DNA from: Clitoria ternatea
Taxonomy: Eukaryota > Streptophyta > Magnoliopsida > Fabales > Fabaceae
Length of the DNA: 64,000 nt
Direction of reading: 5' to 3'
Assembly (NCBI GenBank): GCA_037962975.1
Contig: CM075676.1
Span: 44,254,001 to 44,318,000 of the forward strand
Part shown: positions 23,330-34,477 of the stretch, piece by piece
How the letters are laid out: each line of letters starts with the position of its first letter
Position numbering within the stretch: the stretch's first letter is position 1
Notes under the pieces: generated by a model
The model's input: only the letters and a program-made list of their open reading frames with translations
What the model was told of the DNA's origin: nothing
Database searches by the model: none
Program-made: the position numbers and the translations under genes

Positions 23330-23518
23330 GCCATGAAGGGTATGGATTCATGGTTTATGCTAAGTCCTACTTGTGTACTTCGGTACTCGAACGCCATGAA
23401 GGGTAGGGATTCATGGTATATGCTAAGTCCTACTTGTATACTTTGGTACTTGAGCGCTACGAAGGGTAGGGATTCATGGCATTATGCTAAGTCCTACTTG
23501 TGTCTCTATGAGACTTTT
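23330..23518. repeat. Tandem repeat, three copies of 63 bp
   Basis: Units begin at 23330, 23393 and 23456 with GCCATGAAGGGTA or GCTACGAAGGGTA and share GCTAAGTCCTACTTGT. The period of 63 bp keeps one frame open across all units. No protein function is implied. Confidence 0.93.
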
Positions 23519-24019
23519 TACTGCAGTATTCCCACTAAATCAAAATGGATCTAGCATGACATCATTTGGCTAAATTAAAGATTATTAAATGTAAATGATC
23601 TTGTTTGGCATATTTATCATATCATAATTGTTTGTTGATTATATTTGTGCAATTCTACTTATTTTATATTTATTTTATATTCTATCTCACTCTTACATTA
23701 TTTTTACAGTGCATGCTTCACAGAATGACGAGTGGTGAAATTGTTGAACCTTTTATATTTTATTGCTTGGACTTTGACTTTATTTGACTTTTAATGTGTT
23801 GTAATAAAATTATTATGTATCTCGTACTGTAATCTAATCTATCGTTTCCGCTATATAAAGGTATTATGTTTTATTCGTTCACGACTAGTATGCATGATAA
23901 TATTCCGTATTTATCAATTTTTACGTGACCTCAGAATTTAAATTATGAATTTCAAAATGATTCTTTAAACCTGAAAAATTTATTACAAAAATTTGGGTTA
24001 ATTTGGGTTTCGGGTGTCA

Positions 24020-24190
24020 TAATCAACATCCTTCTTTCTCAGAGACTCTTGGTTATCTTCATTAAATTTAACATGAATTGAATCTTCTACAGTACAAGTT
24101 TGTTTGTTAAAGACTCGATAAGCTTTACTGTTTGTTGAATAACCAAGAAAAATCGCTTCATCAGAGTTAGCATCAAATTTAGAAGTTGTG
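24020..24190 (-). pseudogene. Ty1/copia pol fragment
   Basis: On the minus strand about 55 codons read through without a stop and show the integrase-RT linker pattern of copia elements: a KFDANSDEAIFLGYS block, then KAYRVFNK and EDSIHVKFNE. Both ends stop abruptly; the 24020 side abuts the LTR-like block. The flanks up to 25733 hold no other copia coding sequence. Confidence 0.85.
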
Positions 24191-24539
24191 AGTCATCATA
24201 GGAGAAAGCCTTAAGCGGTAGGGTCTAACATGTTAGATGTTCATCATAAAGGCAACCATGTTTCGAACCATCTAATGCACTGGTTTGAATAACTCTAGGT
24301 ACCGATTCGAGCTAACTTGATCACTGGTTCAATCTGTTAACCAAGTAGCCTAAATAACTCAAGATGGAGGGTGAATTGAGTTGTAAAAATTTAAATAAAC
24401 CTTTTAAAAAATATTTACTTTTAAATTTGCTTTGTTAGAAAAGAGAAGAGAAAGTACTCAAATGATTCAAAGTAGTACAAAATGAAAATAATAAAGACAA
24501 AGCAAATTAAATAACAACTTATAAATTAAATGGAGACAG

Positions 24540-24720
24540 GGAAGAAAAGAATTTGCACACCACAATTTTATTTTGGTTCAGTCTTCCTACATTCAGTCCT
24601 CATGTTTCGAAAGCGACCTCTAATCGACTAGCCTAATCGATTAGCCTACTCATAATCGGTTACCATAATCGATTAAATGCATTCTGTTTATATTTCAAAT
24701 CTTAACCATGATCCCTAATC
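24540..24720. repeat. Dispersed repeat, second copy of the block at 2720-3440
   Basis: It shares the ATTTTGGTTCAGTC and AGTCCTCA words and TAATCGATTA motifs with 2720-3440, in the same order and orientation. The remainder to 25733 is AT-rich with no supportable gene. Confidence 0.5.
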
Positions 24721-25733
24721 AATTAGTTTACTCATAATTGATTATGTTGCTTGTTTATTTTTCAAGTATGACCTTTTTATATGCATGTGTATGTTCAAAT
24801 ATTTTTGGAAACTTTTTAGAAGATTTGTGAGAAACAGTACGTAATCCGTTTAACTTTATATGTTACTATCAAAGCGTAAAGCTTGTATAGTCAATCATTG
24901 CTCTTCTTGATCTTTGTTTTGCCTTTTCTTGACCAAGTACTTTCTCAATTGACCTAGATATTTTCTAACTTCTTTGCAATCATCAAAACCTAAAAAGTAT
25001 ATCCAAATACACAAACCATTCTTAGCAGTGGTTTGAACCACTCCATTTGGATATTCTCCTAATTGCCTATTTTCCTGAAATTAAACACCTATAGGCCATT
25101 TTTCACTTAAATAAGAAAAATAACAAGATTAAATCACACTCAGGTCATCACTATTCTTAGGTTGGTAGAATGAGAAATGATAACACATATTAAGCATAAC
25201 AACTTGAGAACAAATATGTATATGCACTAAGAACTAATGTTATACTTACGTAATCAAACAACTTATAACGTGTTTTTGCTTAAAACTTGGTTCATTAAAT
25301 AATCTTTTTAAGTTACCTCTTAAAGTGTGAGATTAATTAATTCAAGTTAGATGGCTTAGTATGCTCACATAAATTATTATCTAACTTTTACAATAAAACT
25401 AAAGGAAGTATTGAAATCTTCAACAACTTCATGTTTTGGATAAGATCAAATACTTTTGAAATCTTAAAATTTGTTCATTCCTTGTTTCTTTTGTCTTAGA
25501 GTCAATATCTGACATTTTCATGTTTGTCATTAACATATCTTGTTTGACATCATCAAAACCGACATCATTAAGATCTTGTTTGACATCATCAAAATTTATT
25601 TCAACACAATTTTCATAGGTGATTGTCTACGTATCCTATGTTAGATTGTACCGCGAGAGTGTAAAATGCTCCCCTTTATTATAGTCAACTAGTATACTTA
25701 TGATGTGGATTAAAAATTTGAGAGTTTCATCCC
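24721..25733. other. AT-rich intergenic or old repeat DNA
   Basis: No frame with recognisable similarity and no element ends seen. TGACATCATCAAAA-like words recur near 25550-25600 without forming a clear array. Confidence 0.4.
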
Positions 25734-26027
25734 ACAAATGTAACACCCCTAATTTCGTTATTTCTTATTTAAAATAAAATTTCAAAGGAATTTGATTATA
25801 GTTCTTTAGAACTTTTTGATTGTTATATAATTTATAATTTTTTAGAATTTTCTTGTTTTTTTTATTTTTTTATTATTTTTTAATTATTATTTATTTATTT
25901 TTTTTAGAATGACAAAAATACCCTTAACATTTCATCTAATAACCAAAATGCCATTACTGACATCATCGCTTACATCATGAATAGTAAAATAAATAATTAA
26001 ATAATCTTAAATAGTAAAATTTTCTTC

Positions 26028-26036
26028 CTATAAATA
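26028..26036 (+). promoter_or_regulatory. TATA box of the solo LTR
   Basis: CTATAAATA lies about 290 bp from the LTR start, in the position expected for the U3 promoter. It could still start transcription into the flanking + strand. Confidence 0.6.
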
Positions 26037-26244
26037 GATGACTCATTTACAACATTTCCACACCAAAAATTAGAGAGAGAATCTAGAGAGATAGTGCGTA
26101 AGAAATTAGTGGGGAGTAAATTCTTTTGGTAAAAAGAAGTTCTGCTGGAGGTGTAAGGTAATAACTTTCTTCTATATTCTTTTTATAATTTTAGTTTATT
26201 TTTTTAGCACTCTTAAACCATTGATATACTAGTACTATTATGAA

Positions 26245-26500
26245 TAAGTTACTATAGTAAAAATAATTTACCACTATGTTATTTTTACTATTTACTATTA
26301 CTATTCAAAATTTACTATTTACCGTTACTATTCAAAATTTACTATTTACTGTTATTGCTCATGATTTACCATTTACCACTACTATTCAAAAAGTTACTAT
26401 TCATAATTTACTATTTACTATTACTATTCAAAAATTACTATTAATGACTTACCATTTACCGTTACTATTTATTATTACTATACATATTTACTATTTATCA
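26245..26500. repeat. TTTACTATTAC-type low-complexity repeat in the solo LTR
   Basis: Many imperfect copies of TTACTATT, TTACCGTTACTATT and CAAAATTTACTATT follow each other. At 26818-26965 a separate imperfect repeat of about 50 bp contains CCTATGCAAGGACTTG-like words in about four copies. Confidence 0.8.
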
Positions 26501-28586
26501 TTCTGATAGCAATCTTAATTTTTATCTTAAGCTTATACTGAAATAAGTTAGTATTAATATTTTGTTAGAACTTGGAGGCGCAGAGCGAATTCACTTTTGG
26601 TAGCAAATCAAGGTAAGGGGGGGTGAGATTAAGGATATAATATGAAAATACATAAGAATATTGGGAGGAGTCCCCTACTCCTTTTAAACATAACAATATT
26701 ATTATTTTAAAATAATAACTTTTAACTTAAAATTTATAATAATTGTTATTAATAAATTAAGCATCTTGTGTAACTTAATATCTAAAATATTTAAGAACTT
26801 GAACTATTATGACTTATGCGGACTGGATTGAACCTATGCAAGAACTTGAACTATTACGAACTTGACTAAACCTATGCAAGGACTTGGACTATTTATGACC
26901 TATATGGACTGAACTAGACCTATGCAAGGACTGGACTATTTTGGATTTACATAGACCTATGCGAGGAATTGACCATAGAACTTAAAACAAACTTTATTAA
27001 TTTAAATAACCATTGAATTTTAAAATTATCATATTTATAATTGATGCTTAATTATTTGATTTGATTATGATTGTTAATATTTATTTATGTTTTATGATGT
27101 TTGATTGTGATTGACAATGTTTGATTATGATTGATAATCTTGTACTGTGGAGTTTGAACATATAGCAAGCATGACGGAAAGCTAAAATTCAGTAAGAATT
27201 TACTTATCTCCTACTTCTTTATTTACTTATTCATATTTATTCAAATTACTTTTAAAAAATTTCTTAGATTTCAATAAAACTACATAAGTTTTTAGAAATC
27301 TCTTTTATATTTTAATATATATGTATATATCTTTACTAAAATTTAGATTTTTTTAGTTAGTTTATTAAAAAGAAAAAGAAAGAGAAATTATTTTATAAAA
27401 ATAAAGGTTTTACTAATATTTTAATATATACATATATATATATATACATATTATTTAAATGTATAAAAATATTATACAAAATTTTCAAGTACTAAGGTTT
27501 TAAAGATTGATAATTCCAAATTCGAGTTTTTAGAAATTGATTTTGAATTGACCTATAAACTTTCTAAAGAAGGTTGTGAAATATATTTAAGGCTTTGAAA
27601 CTCAAATTTATAAGGAGATTTGATTTGTGATTTGAAAATGAACTGTACTAAAATTCTATGTGCGTATTTGAGAAGTTGAAAAAGTACAGTTTACTGGGGT
27701 GGCTATGTCGCGATTCGTAGGCCCTGATAATATAATTGAGTTTCTAAAAGCTTTAACCAACTAAATACGTGAGTAGTTCATGCATCATGAATCATTGAAG
27801 AGAAACAAAATGATATTGTCTGGGGACGGATTATAGAAACCGAGGATACATTAGAGGAGACTTAATTGTGAGCCTTGGGATGAGAGGGTGTGAAAGGGTG
27901 CTTCAGGGGACCTGGGGTAGCTCCCTAGTGTCGGGTACTTTCACAATAAAAACCTTTTCAATCTGACTAGTCTCTAAGTGTTTCCATGCCAGTTGAGCTG
28001 TTCATGTTATTATTATCCGGAATTATGGAACAGTGTAAAATTTAAGGGGTCCACATATATAGATAAGTTATGATGAAGATATGGCATATCATTCATACAT
28101 TCATAAATTGATTGTGCTTGTGATTGTGATTGATATTATTATACTAGTTTGTGAAAACCCTTTATTGCTTATGTCCCATTTGGGAATATTATATTCTGTT
28201 TCTCACTCTTTTCTCTGTTTTTGTTTCATATGTTTTAAATTAATGGTTCGTACAGAGGGAAGGATCGAAGAACATTGACAGTATATATAGCACGTTCTAG
28301 AAAGGGAGCTCGGTATGAATACCGTGGTCCAATGAATAAATAATGTCACTAGGCAACTGCTCTTGGGCCATGGAGTTTCCTCTCTTTCTTATAATGTTTA
28401 ATGTTTATTTTCTTCGAATGAATGTACAAATACTTTATAAAGTTTTAATAATATTGAGGTATTTCAGAAATAATGTATATAATTTATTCCGATAGTTTCT
28501 TTTTAACAAACATATCTTTAGTAAAAAAAAATTATTACGAATTTTTCTAGAATTTATTAAGGTGTAACAGATGGTGTTACAACAAA

Positions 28587-29735
28587 CATGCAACTAAACA
28601 TTAGAAAATGAAAATAGTATTTTATCTGATTAAAATTTTATAACAACTAAAACTAAAAAACTATAAACGATAACATCAAAATGGACTATGACGAGTATGT
28701 GTGCATCTGCATGTGAAATGTGTGAAGTTATAAGTAGAGGAGCAAGTGCAAGTCTCGGTTGTTTTCTATAAGGCGTGGTTCTTTTCCATATGGTGGGAGC
28801 CTCTCTCTCCATATATATATAGTTGCAATTGATCAAAATAATGACAACTTGAAAATAAGTGTTGGGTTATTATAAAATATAGGATACATTTTCTAACAAA
28901 AATCATTTTCTTAGAAAAAGTCTGTTTTAATAAACTAATTAAAATATTCTTTTACGAAAATGAGGTTACTATAAAATATAGGATAAAATTTTTATTTTGT
29001 CACACATTTTAAATAAAATTAAAAGAAAATAAAATATTTATAGACATGAATTAAAAATTGGGAATATCTAGATCGTCTGTAGTTAATTTTTAACACTTGT
29101 TGTATACTTACAACTAGTGTTAAAAACTATGTCTTTCTTTTTTTGGCAATTCTTGGATCCAAATCAAACTTTTATTCAAATTAAATTGCTGCATAATTAT
29201 ATAAATATTAATTTTAAAAAAAAGAAATATTACAGCCAAAACTGATGCAATTAATTGAATTCCAACATAAAAGCAATAATTTTTCTCTTTAGCGAAACGA
29301 CAATCAAACTCTTTCAATATCAAATTTGGATCATGAAATTGAAAAAGAGAGAATATAATAGAAAATTGACCTTCGTGCCCATAAAGATGTAATTAGTATA
29401 AGGAACATTTCTTCTTATCCCAAATAGCATGAGAATTAACAAATTAGGATATCCTAGAGCAAGAGCCGCAACACCAAGAACCATCACCTAAAGGTTGAAT
29501 CTCTTTTCGAGACCCGCCGCAAGGATAAGATGTAAATCTCGATCTTAGGTTAACCTTCATCCTACTAAGGCCAATGCTTTGGCAGTCGCAAAGATACTCA
29601 TCAAGCTTTACATTTCTTTTGTATTTTAAGTAGTTCGTGCATTTATGCATTTCACTTTCCACCATTTTTACTTTTAACACATTTTGTTTGAAACTTCATC
29701 AACATCGTGGGGATACATTTTTAGAAAAACACAAT
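28587..29735. other. Intergenic DNA
   Basis: AT-rich. A minus-strand 78-codon frame (29444-29680) has several Cys residues, but I could not assign it to a family, so it is not called as a gene. Confidence 0.4.
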
Positions 29736-29739
29736 TGTT

Positions 29740-31605
29740 GGACCTTTTCCAAAGTAAAGATCACTGGTGAAAGGGGATGCAGTCAAGACAGCCAAACGAA
29801 GGATATGGATAAGCTGAATGATCAAATGGAAGAATTATTGAAGTTGTTGAGCACTAATGGGGGCACCTCTATAGGGAGGGGTAGTTGACCACTCCCATGC
29901 ACTTCTAAGGCTTTTAATCCTAAGGGGCAGTGGTACCACCCACAAGGTATCCTAACAACCTAATACAGGCTCCATACCCCAAACACAACCCTTTACGCCA
30001 TACAACCCCTATCCTAGCTACTTTTTACCACAACCTTCACATTTTACACCATATGGCCCACCTTCTAGTTGCTTCCTTCCACAAACTACCAATCCACCAA
30101 ATACCAGCTGAATTTTGCTAACATCACTAACTTTTTCTTTACTGTCTCTGGTCCTTCTTATCTATTAACACCACCCCTTTCTCAAGTAGCTTATCCACCT
30201 AAACCATATATCGCCACCACTCCCAATAACCTTTTCCCCTACCATGCCCTCGACCAAGGCTAAGCCAACTACCATCATTGGCCCAACCATGGAGTCAGCA
30301 AGCTATGCACCTCAACTGACTCAGCCTCAGACCAATGTCGCCACCATGAGGAGAACCAATAATAACCGCAGCTGAAACTAGACCAAATTCAACCCGATCC
30401 CTATAACCTATATTGAGCTTTTGCCATACCTCATCAGTAAGTCACTCGTGGTCTGTTGTCCCTTGAAGCCGGTTGAACCACCTTACCCCAAGGATTAAGA
30501 TTAAGATGCAAGGTCCGAGGACCATGGTGGAGCCTTAGGGCATTCCACTAAAATTGCATGGCCCTAAAGCACGAGGTACGAGATTTGGTCAAGGCCAAAT
30601 GGCTAAGCTTGGACAAAGGCTTTCCTAACGTGGGTGAGACTGATATGCCTTAAGGGAAATCACTATGACAAGCATGGTATGGGTCCTATTCATCAAGTGA
30701 AAGGCTCACTAATTGGGGGTCGTTATCGAATTCCCTTGATTTTATGCTTTTATGCTTTTGTAATTTTGGTCCGATTTCTATGCCTAAGGCTTTAGGACTT
30801 TTTGTAATAATGACGCACATGTTCCCTTTCCATTCATTTCTTATTAATGAATGCATTTTCTTCCACATTTTTTCCTTGCATCTTTTTTCCATATCATCAT
30901 TTTCTTTTGTCTCTAACCTAAATGAATACATCTATGAAAGTGATCCCTCTCAGGAACGACAAAGTTGAGATCCCATCCTGTAATCTCGGTTGTCCTGTTA
31001 ATCATGCTAATGAGGGAAGCCTAGGGCTCCTTCTCGAAATCAACAAGGATTATGGAGACTAAATCTGAAAGGTTTGGCATCACATTAAAAGCAAAAGAAA
31101 GAAACATGAAAACAAAAAAAATCAAAAGAATCAAGGTTAGCACCTCTCTGAACATGGCAAGTGAGGCAAGCCGATATCCTCACATGGTCATATCGGATCA
31201 TACCCATATTAAGATTGTCAAGCAAGCCACCATCTTTCAATATAAGGCACGAATGTCATTAAGCCAAAAACATAACAAAAGCAGTGCTTCGTCCTTGTTG
31301 TGGCCAATCCCCCCAAGAAGTAGGAATTGTTTTTCACGCCATGTCGAGTCATTGCTAACAAAATGCCAGTATTTAATGCCACGACTCTTCGATATATTGG
31401 TTGAGGATGAGTGAAGCAGTTAAAGGCAGATAAAGATATCAAGGGGATCATCCAAAGATAAAAGAAAGGAATCGAAAATCAAAGTCAAAAAAAAGAAAAA
31501 ACATAAAAGCAAGAGCAAAAAGGAAAATTTATAATAGTCCTTCTTGATTAATGCCACAAGACTCGTCCTATTTCCTCTAGTATATGACATGGAAGCAGTG
31601 TTGCC
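29740..31605 (+). pseudogene. Decayed Ogre/Tat-like element, left part (gag, pol traces, integrase fragment)
   Basis: Plus-strand similarity to the intact Ogre proteins appears in order. There is a gag N-terminal-like MDKLNDQMEELLKLLS stretch (about 29808), a Pro-rich region, the ITYIELLPYLISKSLVV block (about 30405) and the following CCHC-like area with GHSTK. An FxxxxxCxxNHANE-like pol start area lies near 31000. An integrase piece (LVYDMEAVLP, about 31570-31605) ends exactly at the insertion point of the young Ogre. Stops and frameshifts are frequent and the gag core and most of pol are deleted. The integrase piece resumes at 52492. Confidence 0.82.
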
Positions 31606-33950
31606 TGTCGCAACCTGGATCGTGACGGCGCGGCGAACGAGAGAGAAAATGATGAAACAGGGAGTCGCCACCAACGTTTTTTTTATAGGGAAAAACATTG
31701 GAAAAAAACTGAATTCAAGGAGGGCACTGGTTAAAAAAATGAGATTCAAGTTCGGGAGTCGGTTACGAGTAGGGAAGGTATTAGCACCCTACATCGCCTG
31801 TCAAAGACAGTACCAAGACTGAAAGCACGACATAAATAGCCTTAAATAAAACATGGTTTATTCCCTTTTATTTTGAAAAATGGTAGAATGGAGGAAAGGA
31901 CTGTACAGACATAGACGGCCAAAGCGAGGTTAATGGGACGTTCTTGTCCGAATTAAGCTCGACTTCGATATGAGACAGAGGGGTGAGAGGATGCCATCAA
32001 GACGTCGCGTCTAAATTGGACATCATAGAATAAAAGGATAGGGATAGGAAAGGGATAAGCGGGACGTCTTGTCCTAAGTACCCCTTCCCTATGAAATTAT
32101 GGCGAGGCTTGGGCACAAAACTATGGGGAAACCAACAAGACGTCACGTCTAAATTGATTTTCACGGAAGTGACTAAAAAAAGGAAGTTTATGAAGGAAAT
32201 ATAAAAAGCAAAGCAGTAAATCAACAACAGAAAAAAAAGGAAATAAGAAAGATGGGCCCGACAGGAGTTAAAGTCCCGCTCCTACGTATTCTTGAGTTAT
32301 CAAGAAATCAGGGTTACGTAGTTCTGAATATTGCTATTTTAGAGAGGGATTTGAAAGATGTTGATGGATATCATTAAAGAGGGGAATTCATACAAAGCGA
32401 AATTCTTCGCACGTGCACGAATCCTAAGAGGGTTGTGTAGACAGGAGTGCTCCCGTACGACACTGTTTTTTACAAAATTGTTTTTTATTATGTCAACTTA
32501 TTATGGAAAAGGGTAAAAAATATTAACAGCGTAAACTAAAGGTACGCAGACAACTACAATCAACAAGCAGTAAACTCACAGGAAAGTAAAACAAAAAAAA
32601 AGGGAACTAACAACAAAAGAACTAAGGAATGGAGTGGAACCGGTGTGACGAGCTATGAACCGACGTGAGAGGTTGAGCACAGTGACGGTGTCGGACTGAT
32701 TTCGAACCCGTACGCTGGCAGGGACAATGAACCGGAGTTGGACCCGAACTGGAGATCTGAAGGTCGCGACCGGTGTTGTGGGAGGTTGATCCGGAGTGAA
32801 CGCTGTTGAGCAGCGACAAGGATTGACAACGTATGGGAGTTGGAGTGGAATCAGCTCTGTGGTGACGAGGTACGTTCGGGATACGGACGGTGTGAGAGCA
32901 GTGACTTTGTGTTAGTGAGAAAAGAAAACTTCAAACCCTTTTTCGAACTAAGGAGTCCTTTTGTGATGACTAGGGCAAGTCACTGGTTTCAGGTGGGGAG
33001 GTCAGTTAAGGATCTTGAAGAATCAGAGAGAATTTCAGAAGAGTTTTCTCGCGTAGAGGGAGAATCTGAAGGCCAACCCCTTGAGCCTCCTTGGTTGGGG
33101 CATTTATAGGGCCTTTGAGTCATGGGCTGAGGGTTTTGGGACAACCAGAAATCCCACTCGCCCATCTGTGTAGTGGTGTGCTGCTCTGGCCATTACCATT
33201 GGTGGGGAGCAGGGTTTTCAGTGGGATTTTTTTAATTGCCCACTTTCGCCTCCCTGTCTGCCATTTTCCAGGGAGTGCGATTCCAGGTCATCGCGCACAA
33301 TCTTCCGACCTCACCCCTCCGTTGTCAAATTTGTGACACCGTTTAGCAAAGCCATTGGTTGGACGGAGTTTCCACTGATCCGATGTGGGGCCTTAAGAAC
33401 CATTGCATGTGTCTTCACACCGGCTGAATCTTTCAATGTAATCACAGGGGCCGATGTTCTCCTTCCTGGTCCGGATCTACTACCAGCCGGTGTGCCCATT
33501 TTGACCTCGGTCAAACCATGAGATCGTCTTACTTAGGCCGGACTCGCCTCGTCTTTTGTTGTCAGATCCGCGACATCGGCCTTTAAGGTACTCCTGAGGT
33601 GAGGACGAACGTTTGGGCGGAGTTGATGTTGGCTAACACCCTGTGGAACGTTGTGTGAAGAGGGCGGAGTGCCACACCGTTTATGGGACGGTGTGTGAAG
33701 AGGCGGAGTTCCACACCGTTCATGGGGGCGGAGTGCAAATGAGGGCGGTTGGCGAAGTGTTGAGGACTCATGGGCGGAGTGTTGAGGACTCATGGGCGGA
33801 GTATTGAGGACTCATGGGCGGAGTGTTAAGATGAGGACTCATGGACGGAGTTGAGGTGCGGTGTTAACTTAGGCCTTGTCCGGTGTTCCCAATTTCGAGG
33901 ATGAGTCCGGTGTCATAACAATTTGGGCCGGACCAAAAGAGGTGTTCACA
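31606..33950 (-). repeat. Ogre 3' LTR
   Basis: 2,345 bp, identical to 50147-52491 except at about 31623 (T/C), 33305 (C/T) and 33342 (T/G). It contains CTATAAATG on the minus strand (about 33103-33110) and an array of 22-bp units at 33757-33850 sharing TGAGGACTCATGGGCGGAGT. Confidence 0.96.
33757..33850. repeat. 22-bp tandem repeat in the Ogre LTR (left copy)
   Basis: About four units containing TGAGGACTCATGGGCGGAG, the last one with a short insertion. An identical array lies in the other LTR at 52298-52391. It is in U3, upstream of the LTR TATA box on the minus strand, where repeats often act as enhancers; that role is inferred. Confidence 0.9.
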
Positions 33951-33953
33951 GAT

Positions 33954-33972
33954 GCCCCTCTTTACTCTCTTT
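33954..33972 (-). promoter_or_regulatory. Ogre polypurine tract
   Basis: On the minus strand AAAGAGAGTAAAGAGGGGC lies 3 bases before the 3' LTR start (TGTGAACACC). It is the expected primer for plus-strand DNA synthesis during reverse transcription. Confidence 0.85.
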
Positions 33973-34263
33973 CACAAGAGAAATGTAAATTTCCGAGGTG
34001 AAAGGGGAGTAAAGATATGAACACCGATGTAGGGGTTAAGCAAGACCAAAATCCGGTGTGGGGCTTAATGATGTGGCATTTAAAACAGCCGACGTGTCTC
34101 AAATGTGGTCCACGTCACTGGGTGACTGAGCATCCCACGTGTCATCAGCTAACTGGCTCTTTCAAAATTTAAAATTCGCGCCATTGGGCCGGAATGCCAA
34201 AAGTCGGCCCTTTTTAATGGGCCATGGGCCGGAATGCGGAAGGTTCTGGATCTCCGCTCCTCC

Positions 34264-34271
34264 CTCTATAA
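34264..34271 (+). promoter_or_regulatory. TATA box of the Ogre antisense gene
   Basis: CTATAAAA within CCCTCTATAAAAGC, about 210 bp before the ATG at 34478 and on the strand opposite to the retrotransposon genes. It suggests the antisense gene has its own promoter rather than relying on the LTR. Confidence 0.65.
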
Positions 34272-34477
34272 AAGCAACTTCGGGGATCCATCATTTTCAC
34301 TCCTTTCTTGATATTGAAGTGCTGTCTCTCCGACGTTCATCCTCTCCGGTGTTCAAAGTTCTCCTCCGACGTTAAAGCTTTTCCTCCGGTGTACGACCTG
34401 GCTCGCACTAAAAGAACTGCACGCATCGCCTCAGCAGGTAGCCATCCCAAACTTCACTTTAATTTCGTAGATAGGTC

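Larger units (their letters stand above)
21318..24019 (-). mobile_element. Long LTR-like block (solo or recombined LTR), about 2.7 kb
   Basis: It starts TGTCACGATCGGGATCG and shares with the Ogre LTR ends a common layout: GGAGTCGCCACCAA, a GCACTGGT word, a GGAGTCG word and GGAAGGTATTAGCACC within the first 250 bp. That places it in a related family in minus orientation. The proposed far end is GGGTGTCA at 24019, giving TG...CA termini. Flanking 5-bp sequences (GGCCC and TAATC) do not match. The left neighbour is gypsy pol and the right neighbour copia pol, so it may be an inter-element recombinant. Only the left edge is firm. Confidence 0.55.
25739..28581 (+). mobile_element. Solo LTR, 2,843 bp
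   Basis: The ends are TGTAACACC and GGTGTTACA, a perfect 9-bp inverted pair. They are flanked by a perfect 5-bp duplication ACAAA (25734-25738 and 28582-28586). No internal coding region, primer site or second LTR is present, so this is a solo LTR left by LTR-LTR recombination. A TATA box (CTATAAATA, 26028-26036) sets + orientation. Its length and TGTAACACC terminus fit a Ty3/gypsy family; the exact lineage is not determined. Confidence 0.92.

Noticed and set aside
23330..23518. CRISPR-like repeat
   Set aside because: The units are directly abutting 63-bp repeats without spacers, in a plant sequence.
29444..29680. Cys-containing 78-codon minus frame
   Set aside because: No assignable domain, no supporting exon or promoter nearby.
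33333..33793. Short frames repeated in both Ogre LTRs
   Set aside because: They occur identically in both LTRs because the LTRs are near-identical; no protein similarity.
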